Origin: Cytobacillus citreus
Lineage (GTDB): Bacteria; Bacillota; Bacilli; Bacillales; Cytobacillaceae
DNA: 64,000 bases
Direction: 5' to 3'
Assembly: GCF_018343665.1 (NCBI RefSeq)
Contig: NZ_JAGYPM010000004.1
Coordinates: 64,343-128,342 of the forward strand
Shown piece by piece: positions 59,603 to 64,000 of the stretch. Made by a program: the position numbers and the translations under genes. A model generated the notes under the pieces. That model saw only the letters and a list, made by a program, of their open reading frames with translations. It searched no databases and was not told where the DNA came from. How positions within the stretch are numbered: position 1 is the first letter of the stretch; every line of letters begins with the position of its first letter.

Positions 59603-59661
59603 TAAGGAAGGCCTCGACAGCGTAATCATCGCACGACTAAAAGCGGTAGCTTTTAGGAGGA
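59603..59661 (+). repeat. Mini-insert (module II) in copy C, first
   Basis: 59 bp between AAGCTCCA and GCGCCTAC. It has the module layout AAGGA ... CATCGCACGACTAAAAGCGG, then a hairpin CTAAAAGCGGTAGCTTTTAG and a closing GGAGGA. Confidence 0.7.
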
Positions 59662-59711
59662 GCGCCTACCCCCGACGTACAGGACGTACTAGTGTCGACA
59701 ATGCGACAGGA

Positions 59712-59768
59712 CAAGGAATGCTACGTCAGCGACACTTCGCACGACCAAAAGAGAAGCTTTTGGGAGGA
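59712..59768 (+). repeat. Mini-insert (module II) in copy C, second
   Basis: 57 bp between GCGACAGGA and TGTCGCG, with AGGA at both edges. It shares CGCACGACCAAAAGAGAAGC and TTTTGGGAGGA with the second insert of copy B almost exactly. Confidence 0.8.
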
Positions 59769-60362
59769 TGTCGCGTTTTTTGTCGACCTCGAGGTCACAA
59801 GCTTGTCTAGTTGCAGCTCCTAGGGACGAATGTCTAGCCAATCCCAGCCAGAAGACAAAGAACGTCTTCTAGCTGGGCTCGTCTTATGCTGTCGTCCCTA
59901 AACAGTCGCCTCCACATTTCGATCAATCCTCAAAGAAAGGTAAAGAACACCTTTCCGTGAGGCTCGTCTTGTGCTTGTCGGGGGTGACCACTAAGGAAAG
60001 CTTCTTAGAATGATCCTCGCAGGAACAATCTGAACTTTGATTGTTCCGAAGGCGCTTTCGCTTTTCTGGGCTAATCGGAAAGTTTAAGTTTTTTTAACGT
60101 ATTAAAGTAAAGTGTGTTTTCAATAAAATATCTGCTAATAAGATCGCATAAGAAAAACTAAGGCATTCACCAAAAAGGACTTGGCGAACGCCAAGTTTTT
60201 CTAACTACGTCTTAAGCCTTAGATTAATTTAAGGTTGAGGTCTATGGAATGGATTTTGTTTTTCGTGTATCTTTATAATTAGAAAAGGAAAATTTTTATG
60301 AGCTGAAACTATAAGTTCATTTATACGTATATATATTAAGGATTTAAGTCAGGAGTCGATTG

Positions 60363-61022
60363 ATGATGAATCAATTTTTAGCCTATTTACTGCGAATGTT
60401 AATTGCCGTTCCTACAAGCTCCTTTGTATGGCTGCTGAGCTTCCTCGTTTTTGACCAAACCTTTTTACTTTCAGGAGCAATTGGACTTGGGGGAGGGGCC
60501 CTTGCTTATTGGCTAACGAAATCAATACAAAAGCACAGATTCTTAAAAACCCATCAACTTACGAGAAAAGAGTATCAGTATATCAAGAAAAATATAGATG
60601 ATGCAAAGCGTAAAATCGCTCGCTTGCATAAGGCGCTTTTTTCGATTCGCCATATCCCATCATTAAAACAAAGAGTGGAATTAATTCGGACATCCAAGAA
60701 AATATACCGTTTAACGAGAAATGAGCCAAAACGATTTTATAAAGCAGAACCATTCTATTTTTCCCATCTAGACTCTGCGGTTGAGCTTTCGGAAAAATAT
60801 GTTTTCCTATCCGTACAATCAAAAAAGACACGGGAGATTGACCAATCACTATATGAGACCCGTTATACACTAGAGCAGCTGACAGCTTTAGTGGAGGAAG
60901 ACCTGTACAAAGTGATTTCAGATGATATTGATCAGCTTAACTTCGAAATTGATGTTGCAAAACACACGATAAAAACGAACAAGGACTCACGAATTATTGA
61001 TGAAAGCAGGCGATTAAAATGA
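60363..61022 (+). CDS. xpaC: XpaC family protein
   Basis: About 219-residue protein of the XpaC family (named for 5-bromo-4-chloroindolyl phosphate hydrolysis), with two N-terminal helices ([22 protein letters not shown] and [18 protein letters not shown]) and a long charged helical part. Its biochemical role is not known. ATG 60363 follows AGGAG by seven bases; TTG 60360 and ATG 60366 are neighbours. Its stop overlaps the telA start (ATGA), the same pairing as xpaC-yaaN in B. subtilis. Confidence 0.88.
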   Translation: MMNQFLAYLLRMLIAVPTSSFVWLLSFLVFDQTFLLSGAIGLGGGALAYWLTKSIQKHRFLKTHQLTRKEYQYIKKNIDDAKRKIARLHKALFSIRHIPSLKQRVELIRTSKKIYRLTRNEPKRFYKAEPFYFSHLDSAVELSEKYVFLSVQSKKTREIDQSLYETRYTLEQLTALVEEDLYKVISDDIDQLNFEIDVAKHTIKTNKDSRIIDESRRLK

Positions 61023-62185
61023 GCGAACAAAATCCATCCCTTTTAAAAAATACAGATTTAATGGATGACTTGCTATCCAATCCATTTGGGGATACAAAAG
61101 AGCTTTCGAGTGAAAATGAGCCGATAAAGGAGAAACGAGTAAAGCTTGTTGATGTCATTCCCGAAGAAAATAGAATAAAAGCCTATCAGCTTGCAGAGCA
61201 AATTGATCCAAAAAACCATCAGGCGATGATTTCCTATGGCACACCAGCTCAGTCGAAATTATTGTCCTTCTCTAATACAATGCTTGAGCATGTCCAGAAA
61301 AAGGACATTGGTGAAGTTGGAGAAATTATTAGCGAATTAATGATGAAATTTAATGATGTCAATCCAGATGATTTAAAGGTAGAGAAATCATCTTTTCTGT
61401 CTCGAATGTTTGGCAGAATCTCTAGCTCGATTCAAGAAACTTTATCTAAATATCAAAAAACAGGTGCACAAATTGACAGAATTAGTGTAAAGCTAGAGCG
61501 AAGCAAGAACGTGCTATTATCAGATGTTGTCATGCTCGAAAAGCTCTACGAAAATAATAAAGAATATTTTCATGCATTAAATGTCTATATCGCAGCTGGG
61601 GAAATTAAACTAGAAGAATTAAATGAGAAAATCATTCCTGAGCTAAAAAAAGCTGCTGAGGAATCAAATGATCAGATGAAATTCCAAGAAGTAAATGATA
61701 TGATTCAGTTCGCTGATCGATTGGATAAACGTCTATACGATTTAAAATTAAGTCGTGAAATTACGATTCAAAGCGCTCCGCAAATTCGTCTTATTCAAAA
61801 CACGAACCAAGCACTTGTGGAAAAAATTCAATCTTCCATCATGACTGCTATCCCGCTCTGGAAGAATCAAGTGGCAATTGCTCTAACGTTAATTAGGCAG
61901 AGGCATGCAGTAGAGGCCCAAAAGCAAGTTTCAAAAACAACAAATGAATTACTGCTAAAAAATGCTGAAATGCTGAAGACAAATACGATTGAAACAGCAA
62001 GGGAAAATGAGCGCGGACTCGTTGATATTGAAACATTAAAGAAGACTCAAGAAAATTTAATTTCAACCTTGGAAGAAACACTGAAGATTCAAGAGGAAGG
62101 GCGTCATAAACGCCGCATGGCTGAGCAAGAGTTAGCTACCATGGAGAATGATTTAAGACAAAAGTTGCTAGAGATTAAGGAATAA
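61019..62185 (+). CDS. telA: TelA / toxic anion resistance family protein (YaaN-like)
   Basis: 388-residue, largely alpha-helical cytoplasmic protein of the TelA family, associated with tellurite and toxic-anion resistance and with membrane stress. Typical parts are the opening [38 protein letters not shown] near residue 80, and [38 protein letters not shown] in the conserved C-terminal third. Coupled to xpaC by a four-base overlap. The mechanism is not established; the two proteins probably act together at the membrane. Confidence 0.9.
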   Translation: MSEQNPSLLKNTDLMDDLLSNPFGDTKELSSENEPIKEKRVKLVDVIPEENRIKAYQLAEQIDPKNHQAMISYGTPAQSKLLSFSNTMLEHVQKKDIGEVGEIISELMMKFNDVNPDDLKVEKSSFLSRMFGRISSSIQETLSKYQKTGAQIDRISVKLERSKNVLLSDVVMLEKLYENNKEYFHALNVYIAAGEIKLEELNEKIIPELKKAAEESNDQMKFQEVNDMIQFADRLDKRLYDLKLSREITIQSAPQIRLIQNTNQALVEKIQSSIMTAIPLWKNQVAIALTLIRQRHAVEAQKQVSKTTNELLLKNAEMLKTNTIETARENERGLVDIETLKKTQENLISTLEETLKIQEEGRHKRRMAEQELATMENDLRQKLLEIKE

Positions 62186-62213
62186 AAACCTTGAATAGGA
62201 AGAGGCTGTCCCA

Positions 62214-62249
62214 AAGGTCATAAAATTATACCTTTTTGGGACAGCCGTT
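62214..62249 (+). terminator. Terminator of xpaC-telA
   Basis: GGCTGTCCCAAA at 62214-62225 pairs with TTTGGGACAGCC at 62235-62246, followed by GTTTGTTTTT. Confidence 0.88.
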
Positions 62250-62301
62250 TGTTTTTAATGGTTAAATTTCTTTCTTCCAAACCTTCTTGTTCTATTTCAC
62301 G

Positions 62302-62412
62302 TTATTTGCCTTCACTTCTACTGTCAGACCAATTGAAGATGTAAAAGTTGGAGCCATAAATCCAAATAATACTTATAATAACGTAAAGTATAAAGAGTTT
62401 CTTCTTGTTCAT
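62302..62412 (-). CDS. Possible 36-residue membrane peptide
   Basis: MNKKKLFILYVIISIIWIYG followed by SNFYIFNWSDSRSEGK: lysine-rich start, one hydrophobic helix, polar tail. The only ribosome binding site candidate, GGAG, lies 13 bases before the ATG, which is long. Small single-helix proteins like this are common in Bacillus. The surrounding 650-bp gap otherwise holds terminators and a short coding-like fragment at about 62606-62689 (IGGGQGYAVIFEKEDLNDV) without a start. Confidence 0.35.
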   Translation of the reverse strand: MNKKKLFILYVIISIIWIYGSNFYIFNWSDSRSEGK

Positions 62413-62720
62413 TTGTTTATTGTAACTCCTGTCCCTATCATAATGGTAAGTAATTGATGCTTCCATTTAGCCATGTTCGTAATAGTATACCTATAATAAA
62501 ATATTCAATAAACATTTTATCTTAGTTTGATAGGCAGTTAATGACCTACAATATGTTATTGGAGGAATCATAGTGGAAGTAAGCTCAAACATAAAATTCT
62601 GTAGGTCTGTCCATCGGAGGCGGACAGGGCTATGCAGTTATTTTTGAAAAAGAAGATTTAAACGATGTAACAAGCACTCCCATAAATTAACGTAAAATAC
62701 CTTAATATAATACGATAGAA

Positions 62721-62767
62721 GGAGCATGTTTAGAAAGAAAGATTATTCAAAACATGCTCCCTTTTTT
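62721..62767 (+). terminator. Intrinsic terminator in the gap before the HTH gene
   Basis: GGAGCATGTTT and AAACATGCTCC form an 11-bp perfect stem followed by CTTTTTT. It lies about 30 bases after the end of a short coding-like fragment, suggesting a lost gene. Confidence 0.88.
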
Positions 62768-62908
62768 CCCTGTTCAAATTTTATTATTTATTTTGAGATA
62801 AATATCTTATAAATCTTGACAGACCCGAGAAAGAAGAAATAAAGAAACTCCTGCTAAAATAAGCTAAAATAGGCTATATAAAGTTATGTAGTAGGAGTGA
62901 CGAAAATA

Positions 62909-63142
62909 GTGTATTTAACAGTAGAAGAAACAGCCGATTATTTATCTGTGTCTGTAGCATATGTAGAAAATTTAATATTACAAGGAAAAATTCGAGTTTT
63001 GCATGATGGTGAGGGTGTCGTTTTGATTTCCAAAGATCAGTTCAAAACACATTTTGAACAGCTTGAGAAATATAAAAAATTAGTGGAGGAATTGGCGAAT
63101 GAGCCAATTCCAGAAGATAAAGATATTAAAGATGAAGACTAG
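62909..63142 (+). CDS. Excisionase-type helix-turn-helix DNA-binding protein
   Basis: About 77 residues. The N-terminal half is a winged helix of the excisionase/MerR-like kind (YLTVEETADYLSVSVAYVENLILQGKIRVLHDG), the rest an acidic helix (FEQLEKYKKLVEELANEPIPEDKD). Such proteins are found both in phage or integrative elements and as chromosomal regulators; no integrase or attachment site is seen nearby, so the latter is more likely. GTG 62909 is 11 bases after AGGAG; GTG 62897 overlaps that site. Confidence 0.75.
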   Translation: MYLTVEETADYLSVSVAYVENLILQGKIRVLHDGEGVVLISKDQFKTHFEQLEKYKKLVEELANEPIPEDKDIKDED

Positions 63143-63218
63143 TAAAATCACAAAATTTTACAAATGTACTTTTTTTAGTTAATCTTAAATTATTAAAAGA
63201 AAAAAGGAGGAATTGGAT

Positions 63219-63779
63219 ATGTATGATATTACGATTATCGGAATAGGTCCAGCAGGCGGAAGTGCAGCTTTATTCGCTGCTAAAGCAGGTAAAAAGGTAG
63301 TAGTCATTGATAATGATAAAAGTGTAACGAAGCGTGCATGGTTAGAAAATCACTACGGAGTAATGGAGATTTCTGGTCCGGAATTAGTAGAGATAGGAAA
63401 AAAGCAGGCTGCTAAATTCGGTGCTGAGCTCGTGGAAGCAACGGTTGAAAATATTGAAAAGGCGGAAACAGGTTTTACTATCCAAACAGCAGATCAGAAA
63501 ATTGAAACAAAGCACGTCATTGTGGCAACAGGAATGTTAACAGACCTCGCTGAAAAAGTAGGTTTACATACAAAGCCAGGAACTGAGCCGCGTATTAAAA
63601 CAATTTTAGATGTCGATGCAAACGGAAAAACAAATATTGATGGAATATGGGCAGCAGGTACCGTTGCAGGTGTTAGTATGCACACGATCATCACTGCAGG
63701 GGACGGAGCAAAAGTTGCCATTAATGTGATTAGCGAACTAAATGGTGAGCGCTACGTTGACCATGATATGATAAAGTAA
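63219..63779 (+). CDS. Short FAD-binding oxidoreductase (thioredoxin reductase-like)
   Basis: About 186-residue protein containing only a Rossmann-type FAD-binding core: DITIIGIGPAGGSAALFAAKAG at the N-terminus, KHVIVATGM in the middle and GIWAAGTVAGVSMHTIITAGDGAKVA at the C-terminus, the usual second FAD motif. The NADPH-binding insert and the CxxC redox pair of thioredoxin reductases are absent. Small forms like this occur in Bacillus; partner and substrate are unknown. ATG 63219 follows GGAGG by eight bases. A terminator follows. Confidence 0.85.
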   Translation: MYDITIIGIGPAGGSAALFAAKAGKKVVVIDNDKSVTKRAWLENHYGVMEISGPELVEIGKKQAAKFGAELVEATVENIEKAETGFTIQTADQKIETKHVIVATGMLTDLAEKVGLHTKPGTEPRIKTILDVDANGKTNIDGIWAAGTVAGVSMHTIITAGDGAKVAINVISELNGERYVDHDMIK

Positions 63780-63792
63780 AATACACAGATTG

Positions 63793-63832
63793 AGCCATCC
63801 TCTTCTTTCAAAATGGTAGAGGGTGGCTTTTT
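63793..63832 (+). terminator. Terminator of the FAD protein gene
   Basis: AGCCATCCTCT pairs with AGAGGGTGGCT (one G-T pair) and is followed by TTTT. Confidence 0.85.
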
Positions 63833-63987
63833 CGTGTGTGACTTAGGCTCAAGCTTTATTACCTGTGCTTTTTGTCCTAATCTATTAATCAATAGAAAAA
63901 AATAGAATTTACGTCCTACTATTATCTAGTAATAAATACACTTATCTGAACATTTACAATAATCTATCATTGGTAATATAAACCTAT

Positions 63988-64000
63988 GGTAGGAGGATTT
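63988..64000 (+). promoter_or_regulatory. Ribosome binding site at the window edge
   Basis: The window ends in GGTAGGAGGATTT, a strong ribosome binding site, so a plus-strand gene very probably starts within the next few bases outside the window. The 155 bases before it are AT-rich with no other feature I can name. Confidence 0.6.

Larger units (their letters stand above)
59583..60205. repeat. Dispersed repeat, copy C (large composite)
   Basis: A 620-bp non-coding block of GC-richer character. It contains the GACGTACAGGACGTACTAG box, a GCGACAGGA ... TGTCGCG box split by a mini-insert, several long hairpins (GGGACGA / TCGTCCC around AGCCAGAAGAC, and AGGAACAATC / GATTGTTCC), a GAAGGCGCTTTCGC stretch, and a tail identical in most positions to that of copy B, including the ACTTGGCGAACGCCAAGT terminator. 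Repeats of this general kind are frequent in Bacillus genomes. From 60206 to the next gene at 60363 I see only AT-rich sequence. Confidence 0.85.

Noticed and set aside
62897-63142. Excisionase-like protein as a sign of a prophage or integrative element
   Set aside because: No integrase, no attachment-site repeats and ordinary housekeeping neighbours.

Overview
The window looks like a chromosomal segment of an endospore-forming Bacillaceae (low-GC Firmicutes). The composition is AT-rich, genes are preceded by strong GGAGG-type ribosome binding sites, and TTG and GTG starts are frequent. Firmicutes-type genes and controls include a CotS-family coat kinase, XpaC/TelA, MtnE, GlpP, a Bce-type two-component/ABC module, a yybP-ykoY manganese riboswitch and a PyrR-type leader. 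I cannot fix genus or species. A 155-bp repeat with flanking TTTAT motifs resembles bcr1, described as specific to the Bacillus cereus group, but the gene content does not otherwise force that placement.

Layout. 1-5 kb is scarred: an IS256-family element, a 52-bp tandem repeat, a methyltransferase gene frameshifted in a poly-A tract, an SRPBCC gene and a decayed paralogue of it, two bcr1-like repeats and an MFS pump. 5-8 kb holds an M19 dipeptidase, a DUF819 permease and an XRE-cupin regulator. 8-14.5 kb (minus strand) is a sugar-phosphate/glycerol-phosphate type ABC operon with HAD phosphatase and TIM-barrel enzyme, preceded by GlpP and a leader hairpin. 15-17 kb carries separate CBS-GGDEF and EAL proteins, convergent. 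17.4-18.6 kb is a Mn-riboswitch-headed operon of three small proteins. 18.7-20.1 kb has a CotS-like kinase and a DUF4257 protein. 20.5-20.7 kb holds a CRISPR leader with one type I-C-like repeat and no cas genes. 20.8-25 kb has a TPR regulator divergent from an MFS pump with twin operators, and an M17 aminopeptidase. 25.5-34.7 kb is a MarR gene and a seven-gene catabolic cluster for an amino-acid derivative. 35-38.4 kb has a TetR regulator and a 14-TM pump. 38.6-40.8 kb encodes an RsbT-like kinase and a histidine kinase fused to an RsbR-type STAS protein. 41-47 kb has MtnE, proline dehydrogenase, an orphaned PyrR-type leader and a cydAB operon with tiny subunits. 47-53 kb has a gene split by a bcr1-like repeat and a Bce-like RR/HK plus ABC transporter with a methyltransferase between. 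53.5-64 kb has an M28 aminopeptidase, a methyltransferase, a Cys/Met PLP lyase, a thiosulfate importer pair, a truncated chemoreceptor, a UspA protein, a large composite repeat, xpaC-telA, an excisionase-like HTH protein and a short FAD protein.

The strongest unexplained signals are the nested modular repeats (small palindromic modules inserted in each other and in the bcr1-like element), the HK-RsbR fusion with a consensus internal ribosome binding site that would release a normal-size RsbR, the leader-plus-one-repeat CRISPR fossil, the PyrR-type leader in front of a gene remnant, and the EAL and CBS-GGDEF halves encoded as separate convergent genes. I found no convincing new defence or mobile system. 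No homology search was possible, so all family names rest on recognised motifs and remembered family sequences.
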